This document shows positions 9,237 to 20,414 of a stretch of DNA of 64,000 nucleotides, one piece after another. Each line of letters opens with the position of its first letter. The stretch's first letter is position 1. The DNA is from Fragilaria crotonensis (Eukaryota; Bacillariophyta; Fragilariophyceae; Fragilariales; Fragilariaceae): the NCBI GenBank assembly GCA_022925895.1, contig JAKSYS010000018.1, forward strand, positions 124,001 through 188,000, given 5' to 3'. The position numbers were made by a program, and so were the translations under genes. The notes under the pieces are model-generated. The model saw only the letters and a program-made list of their open reading frames with translations. It searched no databases and was not told the origin of the DNA.

Positions 9237-12200
9237 CTATGTGTGCCGCCGCTTCTTCTTCTTCTTCTGCGTGCTCTTCTTCGTGACTGTCAGCATTTCT
9301 CCTTTGACCACGTTTGGGGCGAGCACGTTCTGCTTTCTTTCGTATCGATGCTCAACGGAGGCTTCGTCGCGAGAGTCGTAGCAACTTTGGATCATTGAAT
9401 CCCATGCCTTTGGCCAGTCCACTTTGCGACGGATGAGGAACAAATAATGCTGGTCACTATTTGAGCAGCCGATGTCAGGAATTCCTATTGTTGGTGAGTT
9501 GATGCTCTCAACATCCACAAGATACAATGTTGGAGCACTGCTGTTGGGCAAATGTCGATAGATGGTGTATCGACCGATCATGGAGTTTGGGATGTCCATC
9601 TCGTCATCATCAACTGCAGCAAAGGAATGAACAAGAGCATACACTCCTGCCTCTATGGGTGGCTGGTCTGAGGACGGAATTCTGATTCTCATTCCAGCGG
9701 GAAGCCACCTGAGATCAACAAAGGTGTGAATAAGTGCGGGAATTGGATTGTCAAAGCCATGCCACTTCACCATGGCATGATCGTTCCATGGTTTGCCGTC
9801 ATAAATGTTGGGATGGGCACGGTACCGGTAACCCTTCTTGCAAATGAACTCCGTGGCACATGACAGCTTACCATCTGGTGCGTGCGGTAGGAAATGGTCG
9901 GCGAGGTGCTGTGTGATGTGTGATGGTAGGCGGTCCTTTTCCACATCGTCCGATGGACCATTGCGTTTCCACTGGAAAGTGGCACTTCCGTCACCGATTG
10001 GCCACGTGATGTGGAATTGGCGCCCAGCCAATCTGCCACGAGGGGGGTGGGTTTCACTTCTTGGAAGGTCCTGTACTCTGTGGCTATTTTGGGTTTGCGC
10101 GTCGCGTGACATGTCCGCTGATGCGAGGGACACAACAAGGTTTTCAATGTAGCGGTGAGCTGCTTGTCTTGTGAAGGAGACGGCACGTTTCTGTGTGTTG
10201 CGTGTGGTTGACTTTGCAAGGGGAATGTGTGCAGACTCCGCGTACGCACTGTTGACGTTCTCCGGAACACCGTGATCCAGGATGTCTTCACAGAGATGGA
10301 GGACCAGGTGGAACTTGATCGTGTTGTTACCCATGCCAGTTTCTCGTGGTGACACTTGGGCAAACTGGCGCACCAGCCACTGCACAGCAAAATGTGATTT
10401 TCGTACTTGGGCTTTCGCGATGGCGGGTTGTTTCATCCATTGATGCCATTGTAAGAGCGACGACACTAATAGCCTCCAATCTGCAACGTGTTTGTCACTG
10501 CTTAAGGGTGGAACTTCCGGAAGGTCCTCGTCATCGGAACTGGAACATTCCAGAACGGGTTGCTTTCTTTTCTTGCGTTTCTTTTCCTTTTTTCCCATCT
10601 GGAAGATGAGACCGAAGCACGAGGTGTGAAGTGCGAACAACTTCACCAGGAGGCACCCAGCTATCTCATGTCCCACCAGATTTGAAGCGGACGAGAATCC
10701 TTTTGGGAAGTTGGTTCGTGGGATGTCCCGATCACTCTGTCGGGACAATTGTTGTCCGATCATGGAACAGAGCCTATCATACTGTTTCAGAGCAATGGAA
10801 CCAGAACCACCTGCTTGTGACGAGAATGCCTCAAGGCAGTACTTGAACCAACCGAGGGAGATCAAGTGGAGCATCTCGCCTGGGCATGCCCCAAAAATAC
10901 CCCTGTCATTGTGCTGACCAAATCGAACCTGGTTGAAGCCATTCTTTAGATAGTTCTGAGACATGGACTTGAGTGTTTCCAGATCACCACGTTCGACAAG
11001 TTTATTGATGGAAGCTGCTTTGCGGTGGGAAACTTGGATTTTGAGTACCCGCTCAGGTTCGTGGGACATTCACAGGTTCTACAGAGTTGTTTCACCGCAG
11101 CAAATCGTGCAGTATAGTGACCGCAGAGACGATCGTGACCCTCGGTGTCACCGATGATAAACGGAACGTACGGGTGCAACACAACTGGATAGATTCTCTC
11201 ATTGTAGTGCAAATTCCATTTGAACCCATGCTCTTGTAACCGTAAAAACCGGATTGTTCAGGATGAACTCGATCTGCATGTGCATCTCATTCTGTAAATA
11301 CGTTGGCCAACTGACATTTTTGAGGCGCTTCAATGGGGCTTCGGCAATGACAGTCCCAGGTGGAAGTGTGACGTCTGGCACATTGAAATTGGTGGCGGTG
11401 TCATTGGCACTTGGTTGCGGGACGTGTGCGGGGGTGCTGTGGTTTATGTAACCAAGGATACGCATTGCAATTGGTTTGGAGCGCATGCTGTGCTTTAAGA
11501 GACCATGGGATATTGTTATTGGCTCCATCTGCAAATGGCCTGCGAGATCGATATGTGTCTTGTCCATGGCCAATATAGAAGGTAGGATCATGTCGCGGTC
11601 TCTTTTCTTCACGAGTGCGTTGTATGTTTTTTGGTAACAACGACCAGTATTAATATCACCGATGTCTCCGGACTTGGACGGCTCCGCAAATGGATCCTTC
11701 TGATCATCGAATAGGAAATATTCATCCCGATTTAATGTTGGACATGAGAGCAGTGATGCAAAAACTTCGGCTGCATCAAAATATACCATGGACACTGTCC
11801 GCTTGGAGTAGGGAAGGTACAGTTGCTTCTCTTTCGGAATCAGTCCGTTCATGTTGTACCGTTGATACAATTTCCTAATGACCTTCTCGCGTGAAGGTTG
11901 ACAACCGACCTTGAAGAAATGGCCACTCTCATTTGATTTTGCGGCCCAATTGAGAATGAGGGAAAAACTTTTGAGGGGTGCCTTCAGATCCGTAAGAAGC
12001 TGCAAAAGCTCAATTTGGACTTTCTCCTCTCGAGTAAAACGATCAAGGCCAAGTGGATTTGATCGCAGTAAAGAAAGTTCTTCATAAAGGCGCAACACAC
12101 TTTCATCAGGTTGTACTTCGTCATCACGTATCTCTGAACAGTCGTGTAAAATGTCAGATGCTCCATCATCGAATGAAGGAATTGCTCCATCATCAATGCT

Positions 12201-12515
12201 GTCGGCATCTTCAATTGAGTTGCTCTCCTCAAGAGAGTGCGTCATTTTGTTTCTTTCCCTTGACGAAGAGAAATTCCGATCAACTGCTTGGACAGATGAT
12301 GAAAACCTGCTTGTTGTTGGGACGTTTGAAGTGACAGAGCCATTTAGACAAGTGTTATGTATTGTTGCAAGGGGTGCTGGCGTATTGTGTGCAGTGTCAT
12401 TGGTGGTATAATGCATTGCACATGCGGCATTCTGAGTAATGTGAGTAGAAAGCCTCTTGTATGATTTGTGACACCCAGCACAAACAACTAATCCAGGGCC
12501 GGATTGACGCCGCAT
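9237..12515 (-). CDS. Plavaka/CACTA-like DNA transposase, interrupted frames
   Basis: The first segment (12515-11199) starts with a CxxC zinc-finger-like motif (VVCAGCHKSYKRLSTHI), then an acidic linker, then ILAMDKTHIDLAGHLQMEPI with a candidate catalytic Asp. The next piece carries FIIGDTEGHDRLCGHY and QLCRTCECP. The last (11069-9237) has GACPGEMLHLISLGWFKYCL, a downstream catalytic-type region and a Lys-rich C-terminus. These match the order of conserved blocks I know from Plavaka-type elements: zinc finger, D-T/K-H block, D plus CxxC block, LH block. The three pieces occupy different frames near 11.2 and 11.0 kb, so either two small introns or two frameshifts are present. The gene converges on the oxygenase-like gene with about 50-215 bp between stops. 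Superfamily is moderately sure; exact clade (Plavaka, CACTA or KDZ relative) is not. Confidence 0.6.
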
Positions 12516-12611
12516 TGTTGACAACGTTCTCGCAAAGGAATGACGTTCTTGCAAAGGAATGACAACAGGATGGTAACTCGACACGATAGATGCCACAAAT
12601 AAACTAAGCAA

Positions 12612-14506
12612 AAAATGAGCAAAAGCCCAAGGTGCTTACCAAAGTTGGAGTATAAAACAAAAATGATGACCGAGAATATACATGAAACGAGTGGTTGACA
12701 AAGAAACAAGGAAGGTTGAACGAACAACTTTTGGATGTTGAAAGAATGAACGAATGAAGTGGAAAGCAAACCACTCATATCACAAGTAAAATAAACAATG
12801 GGAAAACAGAACAATGCCGATGAACCAAGCACTGAGATGTTATATGCAACATTACAATTGTGAACAACAATATAAAATGTTGAACACAACGGCATCAAAA
12901 TCGTAGACATGGCTAGAATAATCATTTCCTAATTGAGTATTGGACATATCAAATTATATTATAACAATTAAGGTTTAGAATTGACAAAATATAAGTAAAT
13001 ATAGGCCAGAAACATTCAGAATATAAACAAATTTGTTGAGAATCTAACAAAATCTTCAACAAATTATGACCTTATGAACAAAACACACCTTCTGATGTAA
13101 CTGCAGTTAGTTAACTGCAGTAACTAACTGAAGCAAAATTTCAGAAAATAAAGTGACTAAAAACTGCAAGGTGCCAAATTAACTGACCAATAACTGCACC
13201 TCGTAGTATAACTTAACCAAATACTGCGACCTACGTTGACTAACTACCACGTTACGGCGGTAGTAACTTAAGTTAAAGTCGCAGAAGCAGTCTTGCGAGC
13301 TGCCTTGGTGCTGGGTGCAAGCTGGTGCTTACAAGAAGGAGCCTGTTGTCGGCGGTAGATTACTAACGACAAGAAGTAGTTTGCTTGGTAGGGGTCAAAC
13401 ACCCAGCAACAAGGTCATCAGTAGGCACATGATCCTCGAAGTTAGTTTTTCGCTTTCTGCTGGTCGGGCATCAGAGGCAAGGGATCCCATGCGCATGTTG
13501 CAAGCGTTGTTTGTGTATCCCACACCAGAAGGAAAGGGCCAACAGCACTTTGGCATCCTCAGCATCCAAATCAGCAGATACGAACATGAAAACTCTTTCT
13601 CCGCAGCTACGGTCAATATTGCTGTTGACATTGATGCCTGACATGATCGGCAACACCTTGAAGGAGCTGCAATCAAGAGAAGATGATGTTGTTGTTGTTG
13701 TTGTTTTTGATGTGCGCTTCGCAGATCACAAGTTCCATGCTTGTATGGGGGTGTACAAACACTTCTCACCGTATGTAGAACCTACAGAGAACGTAGTGCT
13801 TCAGTTCTAGTAAAAGGATTGGGTGCACAACTGGGCTCTGGATACCTTCAAGCAACAACAAGTAGCCTTCAGTTGTTGCAATCGACAAGAATCACTGAAA
13901 AACATTTGTCGCACTAAAATTCTCGCTAGCTTTTTCGTAGGACAAATATTTTGGGGTCGCCCAGAAATCGGGATAATTTTTGTCGCATGCCATGCGACAA
14001 AAAATACTGGGGTTAATGTCCGGCAAATGAGAAATTAGTGCTCAATGCTACGTATAAAATTTGCGTAGGATGTTACTCATAATGGCAAGTAGGGGTGTCA
14101 AATCTTTCTGTATGACGTCACATATTCCGCTTTTTGTGCAATCCACGTCATGAAATGTCGCAATTTTGTCGTACTCAGACCTTGTTTCTACGGTACACTA
14201 TGCTACTAGTACGTTGGTACCATAGGGCAGTATAACTGCAGTTAACTTCGGAATTATTAAAAAACTGAATACTATGGGCTGCAAAAAATGCAGTTATTCC
14301 GGTCACTTTTAACTCCAACTTACGACATGGAGTTTAGGTTAACTAACCCTACGTACTCATCAGTATTAAGTTAAAACTATTGTAGCCTACGTAGGGGTAG
14401 TATAGTTAAAGTTTAACTTCACCGACCCCTGAGCGCAGATGTCAACATTCCTGCCGCTACGCCCACCCATCCCACCCTCTATCTAACTCGCTCTAAGAGA
14501 GCCAAA
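12612..14506. other. Non-coding stretch with AACTGCAGTTA motif clusters and a short palindrome
   Basis: AT-rich to 13.1 kb. Clusters of related words (AACTGCAGTTAGTTAAC, AGTATAACTTAA, CCTACGT) lie at 13095-13290 and again at 14220-14420 and could be the ends of a 1.3-kb decayed element. I could not align them as clean inverted or direct repeats. A near-perfect palindrome (ATTTTTGTCGCATG / CATGCGACAAAAAAT) lies at 13976-14005. Short frames at 13315-13810 are not convincingly coding. Confidence 0.35.
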
Positions 14507-16813
14507 TTGGGCCTTACTAACACTACAATGAAAAAGAAGAAGCTTCCTACTACTAAAGCTGCAATTACCTACGAAACTAACACCGATGAAGCGGCCGTCA
14601 TTGCCGAGGCCATCGAACGCGCCAACTCCGAGCGCAACAACAAGTCTTCCCGCGCCACCAGAAACCATCCAACGACTCATCCATACATCCAGGGCATCCT
14701 TACAACTCCTATTGGGCGCAACAAAACATTCAGGGCCACCGAAACCGACGACGACGACAACGATGAAGCGGCTAGCAACGCCGAGGCCATCGACAGCGCG
14801 ACTGCAGAGCGCTCTACTACTCATAAAGTCATGAGAATCAAACAGGAGTACATTCCAGACACCCAGGGCACTCACCATTTCCCTCCTGCGCGCAGCCACC
14901 AACCCCAGACCGAATTATATGACGATAGCGACGATGACGACGTCGCCGACGATGACGATTACAGCGTTCGTGATGACGACGACCGCAAGATTCCAGCTCC
15001 CACCCGCCCAAAATCAACCAGGAAGCGACAATTCGACGACTCAGACGTCCCTGCCTCCTCCCCCGATGCCTCCCCTGCGAAAAGGATGCGTTTTCAGACG
15101 CAAAAACAGCCCGAGATCCGTTATAAAACTCGCCAATATGTTCGTGAATGTGGAAGTCAACAAATCAATTTCGTTGGGCGTTCGGACCTTCGCACGACAA
15201 AAAGTAAAGTCAGAAACGCCTCCGGCGTTCCAAGACCCGCAAAACAACCTACCACTTACGAAAATCGGAGCGACCAATCCGGAGATATCGCCGCTCAAAG
15301 CGACCCCATTGCGGACCCCCAATTCCCAATTTCCGACCACGACCATGATCGTGGTGATTCGCACCATCAGCTCCCAAGAGTCCTGGACTTGGGACACATT
15401 GGACCCCCGCGCCGAACTGCCAATGACATTTCTACGACGATCGTACAGATTTCTTTCAGTACTGCAGCTGCGACATTTGGCAGCCCATCCGTCCATATTT
15501 TTCCCCATAACGCAAACGTCATCTTGCGTCCGACCGGTTTTGAAATCCTACCCACGCCTATCCGTCCGCGCGCGCCAACCCCGCCTTCTGACGTCCCCTC
15601 TCCTAATTACCAACGTCCAATTCGTGACCAACCTAACGGCCATGCTCGTGTTCCTAATTACAACGGCGATCCCGTGGACGATGACGAAATGACTGACGCG
15701 TCTGACGATGTTCCAGCTCGCTCCACGACCAACATTTATCGCGATGACGATATGGATGACGACGACGACGACGATAGTGACGTAGTTAATGCTTCAAGTG
15801 TCTTCTCCATCTACTGCCCGTGTCCCAAACAATTATGCCTTTCCGTTCGCGACCAGACACTGCCGCCCACCAAAGCACAAAAAGCTCCCGCCGCTGACGT
15901 TGAAGTTGAAGAACAAAGCAACGGCAACAAAAAGGAATCTCCAAAACAACTTGATGCACTCCCAATGATTCAAAACTCTCCCTACTCAGTCCCAGATTCC
16001 TCAGACAATGATGACAGCACAGACACCAGCTCATTTATCCCAGATTCCTTCACAGTCAAAACTTTGGATTCCCTAACTCTCATGGACAGGATGACAACCA
16101 GAAAAGCTACCAAAAATGTAAAAATGACGAAAAATATTCCAAGACCAGCAAGGCCTCAACCCCCAACCAAGTCCAAGCAATTTGCAACTCCCATCAATGT
16201 TGCCAACCCCTTCTATGTCAAGCCACCTATCAATGCTGCAATCCCATTCACCATTTCAATTGATGATGATGAAACTGAGACCCCTTCAACTCCTTCAAGC
16301 AGAAACAGAACTCAATCATGTCAGGTCAATTATTTGAAAACCTTCAACACCTCTGGACCTAGAAATCTTGATGCACCACCATCTCCAGCAATCAGTCTCA
16401 ATTCAGAACTCTTCAGTCCCTTGTTTTCCAATTTGAGCAGCAGCAATGACAGCACCTTTGATTGCCTTTCCACATCCACTGGAATCACAGCATTTCTTGA
16501 ACTATCTGATGATGATGAAACTTTGGAGCTTCCATACCGCCTTGACAAACTGCACATCCCTTGCCCTGAAGACAATGTCTTGGACCCAATCCATCATGTC
16601 CCCTTTTGCAACACCATTCTGATTTGGATTCCAGAACCAATCCACATGCCTCACTTCTTTTCTATGCTGATGCAACTCTTCAAGATGACATCAATGGGCC
16701 AATCACCATGTGCAACCTTCCAACATGTGTTGATTCAAGTATCACAGCTGCAAGCTTCTGCCTACGTTATATCCAGTCAAATCCAGTCACCAAACAATGC
16801 ATTCGCGACTTGA
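14507..16813 (+). CDS. Long acidic frame of unknown function at the 5' side of the Copia fossil
   Basis: 768 codons, open throughout. The N-terminal half is Lys/Arg/Asp-rich with Asp runs (DDDDD tracts near residues 80, 150 and 420) and nuclear-type basic patches. The C-terminal half is Ser/Pro/Asn-rich with CPCPKQLC and other sparse cysteines. No domain was recognised. Base composition changes near 15.79 kb, from GC-rich codons to a C/A-rich, G-poor style that then continues through the rest of the fossil. This may mark a junction between two sequences. It could be an accessory gene of the element or a host fragment captured at its edge. Confidence 0.4.
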   Translation: MGLTNTTMKKKKLPTTKAAITYETNTDEAAVIAEAIERANSERNNKSSRATRNHPTTHPYIQGILTTPIGRNKTFRATETDDDDNDEAASNAEAIDSATAERSTTHKVMRIKQEYIPDTQGTHHFPPARSHQPQTELYDDSDDDDVADDDDYSVRDDDDRKIPAPTRPKSTRKRQFDDSDVPASSPDASPAKRMRFQTQKQPEIRYKTRQYVRECGSQQINFVGRSDLRTTKSKVRNASGVPRPAKQPTTYENRSDQSGDIAAQSDPIADPQFPISDHDHDRGDSHHQLPRVLDLGHIGPPRRTANDISTTIVQISFSTAAATFGSPSVHIFPHNANVILRPTGFEILPTPIRPRAPTPPSDVPSPNYQRPIRDQPNGHARVPNYNGDPVDDDEMTDASDDVPARSTTNIYRDDDMDDDDDDDSDVVNASSVFSIYCPCPKQLCLSVRDQTLPPTKAQKAPAADVEVEEQSNGNKKESPKQLDALPMIQNSPYSVPDSSDNDDSTDTSSFIPDSFTVKTLDSLTLMDRMTTRKATKNVKMTKNIPRPARPQPPTKSKQFATPINVANPFYVKPPINAAIPFTISIDDDETETPSTPSSRNRTQSCQVNYLKTFNTSGPRNLDAPPSPAISLNSELFSPLFSNLSSSNDSTFDCLSTSTGITAFLELSDDDETLELPYRLDKLHIPCPEDNVLDPIHHVPFCNTILIWIPEPIHMPHFFSMLMQLFKMTSMGQSPCATFQHVLIQVSQLQASAYVISSQIQSPNNAFAT

Positions 16814-18420
16814 CGACCGAACATCTTCGCCACCTTATGTGCAACCTTTATCCCATTCTCATTGCTGGATCTGACAAAGACCCCAATCAAGAGGAATTCA
16901 TTCAATGCATCCAACACACTTTCAACAGAACAACCAATTTGGTCATGGACAATCTTTCTTCTGAGCACAGATCTCAACTCACCAATGGCACCCCATCATT
17001 ATTTGTATCCCTTTTGAGTGACTATGAACCTGGATCCTTTGGACATGAATGCTCCCTATCCATCCTCTATGCCTTCAAGATGATGTACCTCATCCACATT
17101 TATATTCAGGGACAAACATCTTCATGCCCTCACCAACCTCCTGAACTTGCTGATATCATTCGCAATATCCCAACTTTTGCGACCGCTCTACGACTTTTCC
17201 CGAACCGAAGTAACTTCAGAGATGTCCCGCGATTCATTATCAAATTCTTCCAAGATCAGCAACTGTCTCCCAGTCCCTATGATATCACTTTGGACAGCAC
17301 CAGGACTCGCCATATTCAAACTCCTACACATTTGAACTCTGCATCCCTCATTGCATTCACTCACTCACCGCTTGTCAACGGTTTTGGAGAACCCACAACT
17401 GGAATATCTCCATCTGCTTCCCATGTTGCCCGTGTCTTAATCTCAGCAACACTCCGCCAACATGCAACTTTGACTTCCAAACTCACAACTGGAGATGACT
17501 TACATTTGCAATCCTCAAACATTTGCATTGGTTCCCTTCCCCCTGCTGATCTACTCATGAATCACAATTGCTCAGCCTTCCCAATGGCCACATCCCCCAC
17601 ACCTGAACAGTTATCAATTATGCACTCAAAAGCCACTGCTATTGCCGTCAACTTTGTCATCTGCCGTCCGCTCACCTCCAATGACCTTCAGAACTTCACC
17701 ATCCCAATTGGAAACTGTGATTATGCCACCCTTAAGTCCAACTTTGACCCCATCAAGACAGATACCATCAACCATTCCATTGATTTCCTGCCAGATCATG
17801 AATACACCATGTTCAGAGTTGTCTCAAACATCAATGTCACTGACCCTCAATGTGTCCTACCTCAGACACCCTTGCCAACCAAAGTCCTTATCTACCAAGG
17901 CAACACCCAAGAGCATCAGTCAACTCCTTCCTACACTCCAGGATCCCCAACTGAGCTTCCTATTCCATTGGCAAGTGCTCACATTTTCCCTATCATCTAC
18001 AACAAGGAGAACAAACCAATCATTTTTCACCAACACAATGGGACCATCAAACCTTACACAACAATAACAGTCCAACAGCTTTTCAATGACCAAGCTTGCA
18101 TTCCAATGAACACCTGTTATGCTGCCAATCCCTGGACTTGCCCCAACAATCCTAGCCAACTCTGGCGCCAACCAAACCCTGTTTATCATGTCACTGATGA
18201 TCCCAAAACCATTCCCTTGTCTCTTGCAACTCGCCTCATCCAAGTGATTACTACAAAACGTGGATCCACCGATGTTTATGGATCCTGGGCTCTCCACACC
18301 TTGAGAATGCCCTCAGCAACCCATTGTCTCAGATCACTCACAATCCTTTTTCATATTATTGGCAACAACACAATCATCCTGAATATCCTTTCATCAAAGC
18401 CTCTGAACCCAATATCTTGA
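16606..18420 (+). CDS. Long frame of unknown function between the acidic frame and gag
   Basis: 604 codons, open throughout, sharing the G-poor, C/A-rich composition of the downstream gag and pol. It is a mixed globular-looking sequence with scattered Cys and His (for example a CPHQPP segment) and no recognised enzyme motif. Copia elements normally place gag directly behind the 5' LTR and leader, so a 600-residue frame ahead of gag is unusual. It could be an additional element gene, such as the extra frames reported in some LTR lineages. Function unknown. Confidence 0.4.
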   Translation: MQHHSDLDSRTNPHASLLFYADATLQDDINGPITMCNLPTCVDSSITAASFCLRYIQSNPVTKQCIRDLTTEHLRHLMCNLYPILIAGSDKDPNQEEFIQCIQHTFNRTTNLVMDNLSSEHRSQLTNGTPSLFVSLLSDYEPGSFGHECSLSILYAFKMMYLIHIYIQGQTSSCPHQPPELADIIRNIPTFATALRLFPNRSNFRDVPRFIIKFFQDQQLSPSPYDITLDSTRTRHIQTPTHLNSASLIAFTHSPLVNGFGEPTTGISPSASHVARVLISATLRQHATLTSKLTTGDDLHLQSSNICIGSLPPADLLMNHNCSAFPMATSPTPEQLSIMHSKATAIAVNFVICRPLTSNDLQNFTIPIGNCDYATLKSNFDPIKTDTINHSIDFLPDHEYTMFRVVSNINVTDPQCVLPQTPLPTKVLIYQGNTQEHQSTPSYTPGSPTELPIPLASAHIFPIIYNKENKPIIFHQHNGTIKPYTTITVQQLFNDQACIPMNTCYAANPWTCPNNPSQLWRQPNPVYHVTDDPKTIPLSLATRLIQVITTKRGSTDVYGSWALHTLRMPSATHCLRSLTILFHIIGNNTIILNILSSKPLNPIS

Positions 18421-18614
18421 GCAACCCCCCTGGTGAGTCTGGTGTGAACACTAGTCTCTTTAACAACCAGGTTACTACTTGCAACTTACCTGATCCTTCT
18501 TGCCTGTACAGACACATTGGTGTAAATGCTACAAGAATGGACAGCAGTAATTGTAATGTAGTAAGATTTCAATTGGACAAACAAGAATCATCTTTTTGTG
18601 AACACACAGCCCTT

Positions 18615-20414
18615 ATGGTTGTCCGCACCCGTAGATCGTCTCTTCAAGAAGAAAATCCTCCTGAAATTGAACCAGAAACTGCAGATCCAGATACTTCTGA
18701 CAATTCTTCCGAAACTGACATTTCCCGACACGAAACGCATAACATTGATGCAAATCAGCCATCTTCTGACGTCCAAGCTCAAGAAATTGACACACCTGCC
18801 GAAAACCCTTTGAAACGTCTCTCACGCACTGTCACACAAATTCTGTCTCCAAAATCTGTGCAACCAGACACCCAAATTGAAACATCCTCTTCACCAAAGA
18901 CAGACACTCCATCCAAACCTGCAGCAAAGGACAAACCTGCAAAACATCCAACTTTTGCCTATCCTCCAATTCATGAAACATTCTTTACTGATGATGAAGA
19001 TAATGAAGACCAACAGGATGACCCTCCTCAGATCCCTTTGCAATCCCCAGATGCACTTACTTCTTCAACCAGAACTGACTTCACTTACCCACCTATTGAA
19101 GATTTAACTAAAACCCTTTTGAAATATGCCAAAAATGCCAATCTCCGGAAACTATCATACCCAACCGATCTTGTCGCCCGACGCCGACAATTCAATGCCT
19201 TCATGGATAACCTCCGCATCGTTTGTAACATCTCTCCCTGGACACGCCAAGTCTTTGATCTTTGGCCCAAACAGATTTCCTACTCCCATCCCTTCATTGG
19301 CACTGCAATTTACAATCTCATTTTTACACATGTCTGTGATCCCTGCCAAAAACACATCATTGATGGCCCACCAGATGCCAGAACTGCAATCTTTACTCTC
19401 CGCCGACATTGTGCTCCGCTTACTCCAGATCATGTTGAACGCACAAGAGAAGCCTTTTATTCCATTAAACAAGGCCACAATGAAGTTGCAACCTCCTATT
19501 TGAATCGCATCCGAGTTTTGACGCGCGATTGCTACCACGCCGGCATTCCCAACACAGACGCAGATCTTATTAAAAGAGCCATTCGCGGTGGAAGTAATCA
19601 CCATTTTTATGCTGCCTCTTACCAACGTTTTGATGCCGACCTCCGCAGAGCCGAACTTAACGATGAAGAATTGCCCGCTTTCTCCGAACTTGAAAGCCAT
19701 CTTTTGAATATTGACGAATCCCGTGGCCTAACTTTGCCATCACAAAATCAACGCAATTATAACCAACATGCCAATGCTGCCCGTCAACAATCCCATCGCC
19801 CTGCCCATCGTCCGACTTTCCACAAACAGTTCACCCGCGACAACATCAAGCTCTCAGCTCAATTCTGCGACCTTATACCCAACAAAACAGCAGCAGCAAT
19901 CGGCCACCAATCAGACCCCAGCAACCAAAATCAGCATTCAAACCGTCCGAACAATCACCAAAACAATCGTCGCAACGCCCCGCCACCAAGACCGAATCAT
20001 GGCAACCGACCGCCCTTGCGACCAACTTCATCAAACTCCAACAACCAACGTCGACCGCAGAGCAATTCCACCCCATTTCGGCCAAATCCTTCACCCAATA
20101 ATGCCACCAACATAGTTTGTAACAATTGTGGAAGAACTGGTCACTATGCAAGACAATGCCCAACTGCAACTAACAGACCTCAAAACAACAATAACAGAAA
20201 TGGAGGAAACCCAAGGTCACCAACCAATAATGAGAACACTGCTCCCAGAAATCAAAGAGCTTATTTTGTCACTGATTCATCTTCACCTCATGCTGAAACA
20301 ACTCATTACCATCAAGCCTTCCTTGCCTCATTAAACAACAACCCTGCCTTCAACAATGGCCCACAATCTGGCCTGACACCAACTTGCCTCAAATGGAAAT
20401 CAACCCATCACTGA
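18615..20414 (+). CDS. Copia gag-like protein with zinc knuckle
   Basis: The frame is open from 18324, but the natural start is ATG 18615 (MVVRTRRSSLQEEN). The N-terminal region is acidic and Ser/Thr-rich. The middle region (about 19.1-19.7 kb) resembles the retrotransposon gag / UBN2 core, with an LWPKQISYSHPF segment and a REAFYSIKQGHNEVATSYL segment of the kind conserved in Copia gags. A long Asn/Gln/Pro/Arg-rich stretch leads to a CCHC zinc knuckle, CNNCGRTGHYARQC, at 20117-20158. It packages element RNA in intact relatives. Confidence 0.75.
   Translation: MVVRTRRSSLQEENPPEIEPETADPDTSDNSSETDISRHETHNIDANQPSSDVQAQEIDTPAENPLKRLSRTVTQILSPKSVQPDTQIETSSSPKTDTPSKPAAKDKPAKHPTFAYPPIHETFFTDDEDNEDQQDDPPQIPLQSPDALTSSTRTDFTYPPIEDLTKTLLKYAKNANLRKLSYPTDLVARRRQFNAFMDNLRIVCNISPWTRQVFDLWPKQISYSHPFIGTAIYNLIFTHVCDPCQKHIIDGPPDARTAIFTLRRHCAPLTPDHVERTREAFYSIKQGHNEVATSYLNRIRVLTRDCYHAGIPNTDADLIKRAIRGGSNHHFYAASYQRFDADLRRAELNDEELPAFSELESHLLNIDESRGLTLPSQNQRNYNQHANAARQQSHRPAHRPTFHKQFTRDNIKLSAQFCDLIPNKTAAAIGHQSDPSNQNQHSNRPNNHQNNRRNAPPPRPNHGNRPPLRPTSSNSNNQRRPQSNSTPFRPNPSPNNATNIVCNNCGRTGHYARQCPTATNRPQNNNNRNGGNPRSPTNNENTAPRNQRAYFVTDSSSPHAETTHYHQAFLASLNNNPAFNNGPQSGLTPTCLKWKSTHH

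Noticed and set aside
13095-14420. Paired terminal repeats of a 1.3-kb element from AACTGCAGTTA clusters
   Set aside because: The two clusters share words but could not be aligned as clean inverted or direct repeats.
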